Assembly (NCBI GenBank): GCA_034687125.1
Contig: JAQGBZ010000507.1
Span: 1-38,004 of the forward strand
Length of the DNA: 38,004 bases
Reading direction: 5' to 3'
From: Neelides folsomi
Taxonomy: Eukaryota > Arthropoda > Collembola > Neelipleona > Neelidae
Shown: piece by piece, positions 1 through 11,460 of the stretch
How positions within the stretch are numbered: the first letter of the stretch is position 1
Layout of the letters: every line of letters starts with the position of its first letter
Translations under genes and position numbers: made by a program
The notes under the pieces: model-generated
What the model was told of the DNA's origin: nothing
The model's database searches: none
Seen by the model: the letters and a program-made list of their open reading frames with translations, nothing else

Positions 1-2
1 AA

Positions 3-356
3 CTTAAACTGTGGTTTATCAAAAATAGTATTACGCACAAAGCGTTTAGAGATTTATTAAAAATTTTTAATTCTATTTCCCAATTTAATTTCAATTTGCC
101 CAAGGATCCTAGGACACTTTTAAAAACCCCTAGAATTAACAAAATAGCCACTTTGTGTGATGGTCATTATTATCATTTCGGAATTAAAGATAATATTTTG
201 TATAGACTAAATTCAGGCTATAAACACTGTAATTATTCAATTTTATGCAATTACAAAGAAACCAATTTATTGACACTAACTTTGGGAATTGATGGTTTAC
301 CCATTAGTAAAAGTACTAATGCACAATTTTGGCCTATTTTAGCACAATTGGATTAA
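3..356 (+). pseudogene. Fragment of transposon-type ORF (transposase-domain family)
   Basis: An open frame enters from the left edge and ends at a TAA at 354-356. The peptide carries a pattern I know from a large family of transposon-derived proteins in invertebrates: a helical stretch ending FRDLLKIF, then LPKDPRTLLKTPR, then HYYHFGI, then IDGLPISKSTNAQFWPIL. In those proteins the FWPIL motif is followed by several hundred more residues. Here a stop follows three residues later, so this copy is cut short and is most likely a fossil. No start is visible because the frame is already open at the edge. The family match is from memory of the motif order, not from a search. It is not a host gene with a known role. 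Confidence 0.6.
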
Positions 357-2158
357 TCTGTTAATAAGCAGCCATTTTTATTTGAGAGTATTATTATTGG
401 AGTAATGTTGTAAAATATGGTAAGTCGTATATCAGTCATATTTGAGTAAGCTGAGTCAAATTTATGTTTTGAGAAGTACATCATATAGATGTTTTTAGAG
501 CGGACAAACCCCACCTCATATAATCATTCCAGTACTAGAATATGACTGTTTTAAAACAATTCTGGTTGCTTGGGTAGTATCCAATTTTGAGAAATGCATT
601 CAATATATTTATCCTGACAAATATATTATAAAACAAATATATTTTGAGAGCAAATATTTTATAAAACAAGATTTTTATTTTTTTTAAAATTCCTTTTTAA
701 TTCCCAAATTTAAAGAAGTTTATATAAGAATTTTTGAAAGTGGAATTTATAATATATAGGAAGAAGGATTTCTTAACAAGCTCACAATTTTGAAATACCT
801 TAGCAATGAAGAAAATTTGAAATTTAATAAAATAAATACTTTTAAAAGCCTCAACAAACCTAAATTTATATACAATCCAAAGCAACTCAATGTTAAAAAA
901 TATATTCTTTTTTAATAATTACCTTATATTTATTATTATTTTCAAGTTTCATTTTATCCCTGGAAGTTTTTTATTAAAAATATTTTCCCAACAAATTATT
1001 TTCCAATATTGGTTTTAATAATATTTTTTAAACAAGGCCATTTTTTGTATCAAAAATACCTTTATAAATTTTAAAAATTATTATTTTAAGTATAAATTCA
1101 ATTTTAATGGGTTTTGCATTGAGATTTTCTTAAAAGGAAAAATTATTTTTGTTAATAGCTTTACATCCTTAAAATCTTTAATACATTGGAAAAATTAATT
1201 AAGATTCGAGAAGTGTAATATGAAAATCCAAGCCGTAACATTAACTAAGTCCATTTCACAAACTTATGAAGCCAAGTTATAATTAGCAACACATGTAATT
1301 CCGGACAAACTCAGCTTTATTAGTTTGTGAAATGGACTTTAATACTAGTATGGTATATGTATCCATGTAATGTAGTTTCGCTCGTGATAAATCTAAAAGT
1401 TTCGCTTTGAATATCAATCTAATTTATCATGGGGTTTAGTGATGATGTCGGAAATAAGAATAGAAAGATCAATAACTGAATAACTGAATAATTCAATGTA
1501 ATACTATATAAGATTATAACATAGAATCAAGTAATAAACATGCAATAGTAAATGTGAGCGGTAATAACCGCTCATTATTAGCATTATTTTATGATGGCTT
1601 TCATCTTGAGCTTGAGTTCGCTTTCCAATCTGAACTCATTCAATCCACCATTCATTCTCATTTCCGTGGACTCAAAAATCTCACCACAATCACCTGCATT
1701 TATTTGAAGTTAATTTATTTCATTTTTCTTTTAAATATTATCCCTAAACATTGTGATGTATAATAGTTATTTATCATTATTTTTTATTTAACTTTTACTA
1801 ACTCGATTCCCTTTATGAGTTATTATCATCATAATAAGCAAAATCTATTTTAGAATTTTACGTTGACCTGCCTAATTTTTAAAAAAATTTACAATTTTTA
1901 TAGTTAGGACAAATAAAATATTAATTTAAAATATTATAACAATTACCAAAAATCATTCTATACAATTGTTCAACTATAATTATTAGGGTATATTCCAGTA
2001 TACTTAAGTTGTAAAATAAATTATATTTTTGCAAATAATGTCGTTATTTTATTGTAAAACAAAACAAAAGCAGTATTTAATAAATGTATATTCTACTATT
2101 ATAAACTACGCGTGTAATTTATGTGCAATATGCAATTCCATTTTTATTTTATTTACAG
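357..2158. other. Intergenic stretch, no gene seen
   Basis: AT-rich, with many stops in all frames. The only clear structure is the inverted repeat at 1247-1339, listed separately. Short ORFs at 1554-1763 and 2029-2235 have biased composition and no recognisable motif. The last part, up to 2158, ends in a good splice acceptor (TTTATTTACAG), so the 5' untranslated exon and first intron of the next gene probably lie here. Confidence 0.6.
1247..1339. repeat. Small inverted-repeat element (MITE-like)
   Basis: The arm AAGTCCATTTCACAAACT at 1247-1264 is matched in reverse complement at 1322-1339, giving an 18-base perfect stem around a 57-base loop. The size and shape fit a MITE or a solo hairpin. 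I could not fix a target-site duplication. Confidence 0.6.
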
Positions 2159-3181
2159 ATGAGCAAATTTTTGTATTTGCTCTTTTTTATTCAAATAATA
2201 AAAGGACAAAATTGCAATATTCCGTTCCAATATGAATCACAAATTCCCGGGGAATGTTTAAATGAAACACAAGAAATTGCCCAACAAGGATTTTCATATA
2301 TTCCAAATCACCATAGTAACGGGACTGTTTATATAATCGGGGACGTAAATACAGTTTTACAAGGAAAAGTCCTGCAAGAAACAGTGAAAAATTATTGGAA
2401 GGCTGAAGACTTAATTGGATTTGGTGCCAGTGCAATTGGATCTTTAAATGGATTAGGAGAAGGATTTTATTCAAATGGATTCGCCTATGTTCGAACAACT
2501 GACAACGGAACAGTAAAATATTTCCAAACAATTAAATCACCAAAATTTCGATCTCCGTTTTCCGTCTTTGTTAAACAAAATATGATCCCAGATGGAAGTG
2601 CCCAATTTGAAGAAAGAAGAACCAAAAACATAACGCTTTTTGATTTTTACACAAATGTTTATAAATCTGTGGGAAAAGTTCCATTTTGTTATTATGGATG
2701 CGCAGAATTTAGGCAGATGGACGCCATCGCAGTTTCTAAGGCGCCGATTTACGGAGAACCTTTGTTTGGGAATGTGACTGAAGGATATTACACAAAACCA
2801 AATTTTCAAATACAAAATATTTTTGCTAATGTTTTTGGCTGTGTCGCGAATTTTAGTCGCGTGAGTGATCCAAAATTGTTAGCCAAATTGAGTAAGGCGC
2901 TTTATGTAAATCCTTTGGATTTGGGTTCTGCAAGTCAATTGCAAGTTCACAGCCACAGCTTAAGTGTTAGACATTGCGACAATGAAAATGAACAAAATCC
3001 AGGAGATGTTTACCATCTTTTGTCAAATGCGACAATAAAATTTATTAAAGCGCGGATATTCAAAATTGATTCATCTGAAAAACTCGTTGAATATTCAAAT
3101 AACGGTTCGCAGAGTAATTCCAAAATTTTAACTTCTTTTTGCATTTTTATTTTATTCGTTATTATAAATGTAAATGTGTAA
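2159..3181 (+). CDS. Secreted, GPI-anchor-type protein resembling alpha-acetolactate decarboxylase
   Basis: 340 aa, single coding exon. The start at 2159 is chosen because the ATG directly follows a strong splice acceptor (TTTATTTACAG) and opens a good signal peptide (residues 1-16, hydrophobic FLYLLFFIQII). The body follows the order of the bacterial/fungal alpha-acetolactate decarboxylase fold: a strand VYIIGDVNTVLQGK (57-70), then GFGASAIGSLNGLGEGFY (87-104) like the family's GDFGLGTFN-LDGE segment, then SPFSVF (132-137) like its TPFAVV, then FCYYGCAEFRQM (176-187), then an HxH pair (H264, H266) where the family binds zinc. E101 would be the conserved Glu. The third zinc His and the active-site Arg have no clear counterpart, and about 30 residues are inserted before HxH, so activity is doubtful. 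The C-terminus has a small-residue linker (NNGSQSNS) and a hydrophobic tail ending at the last residue, typical of GPI attachment. AATAAA lies at 3220-3225. The fold call is by eye; role unknown. Confidence 0.55.
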   Translation: MSKFLYLLFFIQIIKGQNCNIPFQYESQIPGECLNETQEIAQQGFSYIPNHHSNGTVYIIGDVNTVLQGKVLQETVKNYWKAEDLIGFGASAIGSLNGLGEGFYSNGFAYVRTTDNGTVKYFQTIKSPKFRSPFSVFVKQNMIPDGSAQFEERRTKNITLFDFYTNVYKSVGKVPFCYYGCAEFRQMDAIAVSKAPIYGEPLFGNVTEGYYTKPNFQIQNIFANVFGCVANFSRVSDPKLLAKLSKALYVNPLDLGSASQLQVHSHSLSVRHCDNENEQNPGDVYHLLSNATIKFIKARIFKIDSSEKLVEYSNNGSQSNSKILTSFCIFILFVIINVNV

Positions 3182-3334
3182 AGTTAAATACAGTAATTAA
3201 CTTTTACCTGTTAAATCTTAATAAAACTGATTATTATAATTAATGTATAAAAATGATAAAATAGTGTATTTATACATATAATATTACAATACAACTTTAA
3301 TGATAATTAATGATACTTTGTTTCATATTTTTAA

Positions 3335-6300
3335 TTAGCATAAATTGGGTTTATTAAGAACTTCAGTTTTGTATTCTTTGATTAAATATTCATTAATTTG
3401 GAATTTTAACATATCAAAAGACGGACGATCCTCAGGAGCAATATTCCAACATTCAACAATGATTTGAAATCTAAATATTAAAAATGTTTATTTAATGATT
3501 GCTATTATTATTTTATCACATAATTTGATTAATTTTTTCAATTTACAATTCTTTCGATGCATGTTTTGGTTTTGTAAGCGTAAGGCCATTTTCAAGTTCT
3601 TCCACAAACTCCATGTTCCATGTATATCCAGGATAAGGAATATCCCCAAGGGAAAATATTTCCCAAAGTGTGATTCCAAATGACCAAACATCAGATGCAG
3701 TGGAAAATGAAAGATATTTGAGAGATTCGAAAGCCATCCAACGCCAAGGCAAAGGTTCCTATTGAAATAATGTCGAATAAATAACAAAAAATACAAGTTA
3801 ATTAAGAATTAAGAATTTAAAACACCAACCTGTTGTGTTTTAACATAATTTGAATATTCGTAAAGCTGTCTTGATAATCCAAAATCTGTAATTCGGATAG
3901 TTAGATCAAAATCTACAAGGATATTCCGAGTCGCTAAATCTCCATGTATAACCTTTGTAAAATATATTAAAATCTGAATTAAAAATTTATATCATATATT
4001 TTAATTATTAACTTTAAATTTTAAATATATTTTACTTTTTTACTACTGAGATAAGCCATTCCATTGGCGAACTGTTTTGCCCAAATCAACAATTGTTTTA
4101 TCCCAAAATATTTGGAAATGTTTTCCTCAGCAACAATGCTCATATAGTCTCTAAAGAAAAATAATAACACATATTTTATCATAAAATATTCAAATAATAA
4201 TTATTTAATTTAAATATTGATATTATGTTTTTTTTAAATTTTAATGAACCAACGTTGAATCAAGAAAGTAGTTTTTATTATTTCTCAAATAACTCTCCAA
4301 AGATCCATGCGGTAAGTATTTGACAAAAACATAGACAATTCCTGTATAGTGAATAATTAGTAATTTTTCTAATTATGATCTAATTACGATTTCTAATCTC
4401 TTACTTTTAGTAATTTTTCTACTCTCGTATAAAAAATGCACAGCTTTATTTTTATATGATTTTTTTAAATAAAACCTTTTGATAATTCTTTTGTGTAGGC
4501 TCCAACAATTTCAATTAAATTTGGATGATTTCCCAAATATATCATAATTTTAAGTTCGGAGAGAAGAGCTTTAAGATATTGTTTTTCAGAGTTTCTCTTT
4601 AACGTTTTGACAGCAACTACTTCATTATCGACACAACCTTTAAGAACTAATCCAAAAGCTCCAGAACCAAGAACTGATGTAAAATCTATATTTTATTAAT
4701 AAAATGTAATTATGAATTATATACGAGGTAATTTTGTAATATAAACAGGTGAACAAATATCCAAACAATTCTTATTAAATTATTTAAAGTACCAATTTTA
4801 AATCTTCGTTGAGAAATTTCATATTCGCCAGTATATTTGCAAAGTTGAGCAAAATCATGCGCATATTCATAATTACTTCCACCAACGTCTTGTTTTAATC
4901 CTTTTATAAATTCTTCAATTTCTTGTTTTGTGAGTCCACTCTATAAAATTTAATTAATTTTGCAAATAAACATATTACATATTTACTATTATATTACAAT
5001 ACATTTTATTTATATGTAAATGTAAACCTTTTCTGTGCGGAAAAATTTAATGTAAACATAAGCTCCGATGAATGTCAAAAGAAAAACAACAACAGGTATG
5101 GTAATGATTGAAGCTAAATCTGTTTTCGATTCTATGCATAATAAAACATTGTAAATCAAATCATCTGTTTAAATAAATTTCTAAACTCCATGGATATTTT
5201 GAATTACTGTCAATTGTAACAATAAATTCTTTTTCGTCAGTTCCAAACTGGCTCATGGCAACACATTTATAACTTCCCGCTGAAGATTTTATCAAATCAA
5301 ATGCCAGAATTAAAGTTTTTCCGTCAGGTGAATCAGAAGCGCCAGTTCCAAGTTTCTATAGAAAAATATTAGTAATGTTCAATATTTCTTTATTTTAAAA
5401 CCGTCTACATAATATATACTAATATGGTATATACAGAGTATTTACTTTGAAGTGTCCTTTTCTAGATTATTTTGAATTTAAAAAAGCACACTACAAAGTA
5501 AACAGGCTGTATATGCCATATGTATATACAGGTTGTATTTCTTAAAATTCCACTGTATATACAGTACATATTGCAAATATTATCTAACAATTTCATCTTT
5601 TATAAAATATATTTCAAGTGGTGGAGATCCAACAGATGTGCATGTGATGCTTCCTTTCCCTAAACCTTCAACGAAACTGTGTTTTAAATTTGTAGAAGTT
5701 ATACTTGGTGGAATTCCCTCTAAAATAAAAGATTTATTGTTTTATCTTATAAACATAAACATTAATAATTAGCATATAAATCTTGTTTATTATATCTCTA
5801 AATTACTTGAAAGTGACACAGGCATTGAAATATTTCTCCAATCTTTAGAATACCAATAAGAGGCTGAGCAATAGATTCGATCAATGTCAATTGCAAATAC
5901 TTTAGAAAAATTTGAAAAATCGCGGTCCAAATTATAGTCAATGAATTCTAAATTAATTCATTTGTTATATTGTTAAATATGAAATTTAACTTGTTCAGTT
6001 TTAGTATTTTTTTGTACCTTTTATTATGGATCCATTTTTCCTTCTTGTATACCAAACAACAGGTCTCGACACAACCGGAATGTTCACTTTACAAGAATAA
6101 CTTATCATTGTGTCAGCAAAAAGTTCGTTTGTTGTTAGTAAATTTAATTCAAAATGGACACTAATTTTCGAACTTGTTCTGTCAAATTCTGACCAATCTT
6201 TAAATTCATAAAAAGTATAATTTATACTCAAATTATTAAATTATGGAAAATTTGTAAAATGATTAAAAGACAAACTTTTTCCATATCCAAACAACTTTGC

Positions 6301-8212
6301 ATTCTTAACATCAACTGAGCATCCAAATTCTGTAAGTTTGTTATAGTGGCCATTTCCACAATACACCGTGGCCATTCTTAAAATTGTTCCACTTACAATT
6401 TTCATTTTAGATATCAATGAATCCCAATCCATTGTCTTTCGAGCTGTGTAACTTCGGTTATAATAAATCTATATTAATTTAAAATTCAGCAATTTTTATC
6501 CCATTCATATAAATAATTTCATAATAATAATCTTAGGCATTCTATTTAATATTTTAATATAGAATTTATAGATATAGTTTAATTTTAAGAAACTGTTAAA
6601 TATATACAGGTAAAGCAAATTGTTGTCGAAGTCGCATAAATCCAAAGTTTCCCGCCGGAACGTAAATCAATTGTTTCTCTAAAGTTTTATTGTCTGTTTC
6701 AATAATGCACGTTGGGTTGACGACTGTGTTAACTTTTTTGTCTTCTCTCTCGGAATCAATCGTAAAATAGTTATCAACATCAGAAAAACTTGTGTCTTCA
6801 AACCCATACAAACCTGATAAATAAGCATTAAATTAATTAAATTAAATTAAAATTTAGATTATTAATACAAAAGATTAAACTAATTTAATTTATTAATGAT
6901 AATGTAATAAAAAATAATTGAACGTTTTAATTTCTTCTGATGTGTAATTGTGAGAGAATCGACTTCCACATTGTTCAAATATAAGCTGCATATAAAATCC
7001 CCATAATAATTTTTTCCATTAACAATTTCAATATAAAATCCTTCTATGGCATTATGCGTGATATTTTCGTCATTTATTAAATTGCTTGAAATATTCACAA
7101 TTGTTCCTAAATGACTCGAAACGCAAGGAATTAATAAATTGTTATCAACAATTTTAGCAACAGTTCTATTGTTTCGTAAAAATTCTGGTTTCGTATTTTC
7201 TATAAAAACGTTAATTAAAAATGTTTTATTTTTATTAAGATTTTTTATAACATTAACATTTTTGTTAGTTTTTTAATGTGGTTTAAATGTGAATTAATAA
7301 AAATATATATGGAATAATAAAAGAAATTAACCTTCTTCAAGAACTAAATAAAAAGATGTCCCAATTGAATGATCAAATATCCCTGGAAACGTGTAATTTC
7401 CTGTTCGAGGGTAATCATGTTTAATTTGATATGGAATTCCATCATTTGGATCGTCATAGAGATTATTGTTCGGATTATTATAATATTGATAAAGAGCATT
7501 GACACTGTAAACTTTTACTTCAACAACATATTGGTCATTTGATTCATTTGTGTGATTTGATTCTTTTTCCACTTCCTTCCACCATTCAACAAAAATTGCT
7601 TCATTGGGCTAAAATAAAGTTTAATTAATTATACACTAATTAGCTAATTTGAAGTCAAAAGTCAATAATATCATTTCTCAAACCTTCCTTTATAAATTAT
7701 TAAATTAGAAAAACTTTTAATTGCTCAATTGGAAAATTGTGGATTTTCATTATGGGTATAATATTTATATTATAAGTTTATTGTACTTATTATAAGTATT
7801 ATTACTTATAGTATTACAATTGAATATATAATTATGTATGTGCAAAATATTATCTTTATTATCTTGTCACTTTATTTTTAATCATTTAATAACTTACTTG
7901 AATTCCATAATATATAAAGTCAATGGGATAAGTTGCGGAGCACGTAATTTTGAACACATCAAAATCTCCATTAAGTCTTAAGATTTTAACACCTTGATTT
8001 TCCAAACATCTTGGTGTTATTTTATCAGCGGATGAGATCTTTATTTCAAATTCGCAATTTGGTTCAGATATTAAATTAAAGCACGAATTTGCTTCTAAAA
8101 ATGGTTTAAACTCCTTATCGGGAACTATTTGATCAACAACAACGTTGGAAGCCTTAGCGATTTTAATGTGAAATAGAAAATAAAATAAAATGATTTTAAA
8201 TAAAATTATCAT
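3335..8212 (-). CDS. Receptor tyrosine kinase with Ig-like ectodomain (PDGF/VEGF-receptor / VER type)
   Basis: Complete 17-exon model, 989 aa, phase-consistent throughout. Exons: 8212-7898, 7608-7332, 7199-6924, 6813-6608, 6435-6276, 6197-6018, 5947-5807, 5719-5589, 5355-5208, 5131-5028, 4940-4793, 4685-4476, 4341-4254, 4150-4036, 3952-3830, 3758-3547, 3470-3335. Residues 1-20 are a signal peptide. Residues 21-610 hold several Cys-paired Ig-like domains (e.g. SYSCKV, GSITCTS, SYKCVA). One TM helix lies near 617-640. The kinase spans about 697-975: loop GSGAFG (702-707), VAVK Lys722, Glu739, HGDLATRN (Asp838, Asn843), DFG (856-858), C-lobe [10 protein letters not shown]. Oddities: HRD is HGD, APE is AFE, and the kinase insert of class III receptors is missing. 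Acceptors of exons 5 and 6 (GAAAG, TTTAAAG) are weak but are the only ones that keep frame; reading through the 78-nt intron 5 would hit TAA at 6241-6243. Expected role: growth-factor signalling at the plasma membrane. The exact subfamily is inference. Confidence 0.85.
5423..5520. repeat. Hairpin element inside RTK intron
   Basis: Arms of about 39 bases (5423-5461 and 5481-5520) are imperfect reverse complements. They share TATGG.ATATACAG and TTTACTTTG with only a few mismatches, around a 19-base loop. It sits in the intron 5356-5588 and does not disturb the splice sites. Probably a short MITE. Confidence 0.55.
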
Positions 8213-8797
8213 TTCAGGACAGAAAATTGCATATCTTTGACTAGCCGTCCACAAAACTGAACTAAAATTAATAGAAATCATCAACATCAGATATCAATAA
8301 TGCCATTGCTACATTTTTATCAACACCTTCCTCATTTTCCCTAAATATTTATGTTTATTTTGTGAATAATATTATAATTTGATCCTTTAGAACTCACAAT
8401 TTCCTGATTATATGATTAGGTGATTGCTCAATAATTAAGCCTTTAAATATAATGACTTTATATTCAATTATTGAAAAATATGTTCTGGCACATAATTTGA
8501 CTCATTGATATATTGACACATAAAATACACATTAATGATTAATGTATATTTATCATTATTATAACTGCTATATTACCACGGCGGTATTACATAGTGTTTA
8601 ATTATTAAATTATTAAGTGTACAAAATATACACTTTTATTGTTAAATGCATTGGATTGGTTGCATGAATGAAATAAAAGTGTGGAATTGATTTATATTTG
8701 GGGTTAACTGAAACATCTGCTATTGTGTGGATGAGCATTGCGAAGGACCCGGATAAATTTGCAATTCTCCTCCGCGTCTCAAAGAATTTAATTGGAG
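8213..8797. promoter_or_regulatory. Shared upstream region between divergent RTK and SARNP genes
   Basis: 585 bases separate the start codons of two genes read in opposite directions, so both promoters, or one two-way promoter, must lie here. I see no TATA box placed well enough to name. The RTK reading frame stays open upstream to 8287, so an upstream start in the 8281-8287 region is possible, but the ATG at 8212 gives the clean signal peptide. Confidence 0.45.
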
Positions 8798-10135
8798 ATG
8801 GAGTCAATTTCTAATTTAAAGGTTATTTAACTTTTTCTAGCGCTTTTAATCATTTCCAGCTTCCATCTGTTTCTTGAGGTTTGTGGGTTGTCGCTCCGCT
8901 AACGCTTAAACTCCATTAGCAACAAATGTTAGGTAAATGTGAATTCTTTTGTCTCAATTGTCATTTGTTCAGGTGCCGGATTTGAAGCGGGAGTGCAAGA
9001 CACGTGGGCTGTCAACAGCAGGATCGAAATCGGACTTGGTCCAACGGCTCACTGCTGCAATGGCTGCTGGCAATCACAATTAAAATTAGAATCAAAAAAT
9101 ATCATATTTTAATAATTATATTATAAGCCAATCAAATCCCAATCTTTCAACTGGATAATTCAAATATTGATTTTACATTTTACCGAATTACTTAATTCAT
9201 ATTTATTTTTTAACTTTAGAGAAACAAGTTGACGAGGCCGTCATTGATGATCCGGATGCCATAATCGATGAATCCATATTGGTAAATAATTTAAATAACC
9301 ATCTAATTAATTAACTTAAATAACTTAAATAATTTTATGACTTTGGAGTTTTTAATTTTAAACTTCTTCAAGTAGTCTTTTTGCATGACCATTGTCACTG
9401 TCATATTATTTTTACCGGTCATTAATAATATATTTAATTCAGGACGAAGACGAAGAGAACGGAGACGACGAAATTCTCGAATCTCCTCTGGCCCTCACTT
9501 CACCTTCTAAAACTGCCAAGCGTCCGTTGGAGGACTCGGAGGTTGAAGACAAGAAGAAGATCACAATTAAAAGACAGGCCGTGTCAGTGAGCGAGGATAT
9601 CGAGGAGACGACGACGAAGAACGGGGAAGAGAAAACTTTGACGGTCAAATTACCGATTCGACAGATCACCTCAAATGTGGACGAGAAGTTGGAAAAGCGG
9701 AAGGAGAAGTTTGGAGATGTCAAAGGAGACGACGCGTTGAAGAAGCGAGCCGAAAGATTTGGAGTTTCTCCAACAGCTCCGGAAGGAAAAGTCAAGGTCA
9801 ATATTTTAAATATACATAATTACCATTTTAAAATTATTAATTTCACAAGTATTAATTTATTAAGTAATCTTATTTTCCATTTGTTAATTAAATTAAATTA
9901 AATTTTGTCTATTGTAAAATTTTAGCTCACAAGTGATGAAGAGAGCAAACTAAACAAAAGGAAACTCCGATTCGGCGAAATTGCCGACGACTCTAAGCTG
10001 AGCAAGCGAGCGGCCAAGTTTGGGATCGAGCAGATCACAGCATCGGTCACGGCATCGGTCCCCAAACCTAACAACCCCTTCAATGTCATCAGTGACGAGA
10101 AGAAGAAACTCCGTGCGGCCCGTTTTGGAAATTGA
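8798..10135 (+). CDS. SARNP: SAP domain-containing ribonucleoprotein (SARNP / Tho1 / CIP29)
   Basis: Five exons: 8798-8821, 8973-9069, 9220-9281, 9443-9796, 9926-10135; 248 aa. The first exon codes only MESISNLK and joins in phase 0 to VPDLKRECKTRGL. The N-terminus (about 5-40) is a SAP helix-extension-helix (LKVPDLKRECKTRGLST, then KSDLVQRL). An acidic linker follows (DEDEENGDDE), then repeated basic motifs of the KR-x-x-RFG kind (KRKEKFG, KRAERFG, KRKLRFG, KRAAKFG, RAARFGN at the very end). These repeats are the RNA-binding signature of Tho1/SARNP. In other eukaryotes this protein works with the TREX complex and the UAP56 helicase in nuclear mRNA export. Intron 2 begins with GC rather than GT (9070-9071); this is the only junction that keeps the frame, because the unspliced exon hits a stop after MAAGNHN. 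The base composition of exons 4-5 is distinctly richer in GC than the surroundings. Confidence 0.88.
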
Positions 10136-11460
10136 ATAATTGAACAACGCTTCTGCTAATATTTAACAAGTTCTTTTTCAACTCATTTGAAATAATTAAA
10201 TTTATAATCCCAATTTCTCTATATTATTCACTAGGTACAACTTTTACATCACTTATGATAAATGACAAGTTACTATTTTTAATGTTAATGATTTCGGCGT
10301 TTTGGCCTTCCCAATTTATTGTTAATTTACTGAACCAACTTTCATTATCTTTTGATTCCCTTAATTGTTTAAGTGTTTTATTTAATGTTATTTAACTAAT
10401 TTGGTTCATTGTCCAATGCAGTTGGTCATTTTGTACTTATTAACATTTAGCATTTAAGTAAATAATATACATTTGATGAGTTCTAGTTCTTTATGAAAAT
10501 TATAAACGTTAATTAAATACAATTTGCAATTTATTTAACATCTTTAGAGTTTAAACCTTCATTACAAATTTCATCAAAAGGTTAATCAATTAAGATTCAT
10601 TTCATACGATAAAGTTTTTAACTTATAGATAATGATAGCTAAGTAGATAATTTTTTGTATTAAATGTATTTTGTATATCAGTATACCTAATCTAATACAT
10701 AATATAGTACAGTACGCTTAGGTATGGAATATAAAGCAATTGAAGTACTTGACATACGATTATAGGAATAGCCAATAGGGATTCACACTAACAACATTTT
10801 ACTCACTTTGCTCATATTTACAAAATAACGAATAATTGAATAAATTATGTAATCAAGAGTATTGTTACATGGCCTATGGCATATACAAATATTTATATGA
10901 ATGGGTAATTCCACCATTCAATGGCATTGAAATAAATCTCCAGGGGATTTCCTCTATCGATGACAAATTACCAATTTCATTTTTCATCTTATCTTTGCAT
11001 TTTTGATGAAGGGCATATAAAATTTTGTAATTGAGTATGTTATATACAGCAATAATTTCCAACGCATGATATCTATACCTATACTCTACATCAGGGGTGT
11101 CCAACTGCGGGCCGGATACGGCCAGCCGGGTCATTTTGTCCGGCCCGCGGAGGGTTTGCGATAAAATCATTATATACGGCCCTCGCTCCACCATGAGAAA
11201 TTCTTATTAAAAACCTATATTCTGAATTGTCAAGTAAAAAGGTCAACACCAACGTTTTATGTAAAAACACGAACATTCATGTTTATATTGTAGGTATACC
11301 ATGTCTATTTACCTTGGGTATATCAATATATAAAACAATTTTATATATTCATATATTATACATATCATAGTATCACATACAATAGTACTTGTATATAAGA
11401 TATATTTTGTTAAATAGTTAAAGATTTAAAATTTTAAAATAATGGAATCAAACTGGTTAT
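10136..11460. other. Intergenic stretch with a hAT-like transposon end
   Basis: AT-rich spacer between the 3' ends of SARNP (+) and the four-TM gene (-). The GC-rich patch at 11092-11182 is listed separately. An open frame on the minus strand (10874-11194) runs straight through that patch and shows no motif I recognise; I do not call it a gene. Confidence 0.5.
11092..11182. mobile_element. Terminal fragment of a hAT-type DNA transposon
   Basis: The block starts CAGGGGTGTCCAACTGCGG and continues with GGCCGG, CGGCCCGCGG and GCGATAAAATC. CAGGGGTG-CCAAC-TGCGG-GGCC is the familiar end of hAT elements (Charlie-like/ZBED-related) in many animals, and the GC content contrasts sharply with the region. 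No matching inverted CACCCCTG end is present in the window, so this is a solo or truncated end. The right boundary is approximate. Confidence 0.6.

Noticed and set aside
6241..6243. Apparent in-frame TAA in the receptor kinase ectodomain
   Set aside because: It falls inside a 78-nt intron (6198-6275) that restores the frame exactly; all 17 exons then sum to 990 codons.
10874..11194. 106-codon minus-strand ORF
   Set aside because: No recognised motif, runs through a non-coding transposon end, no start or splice support.
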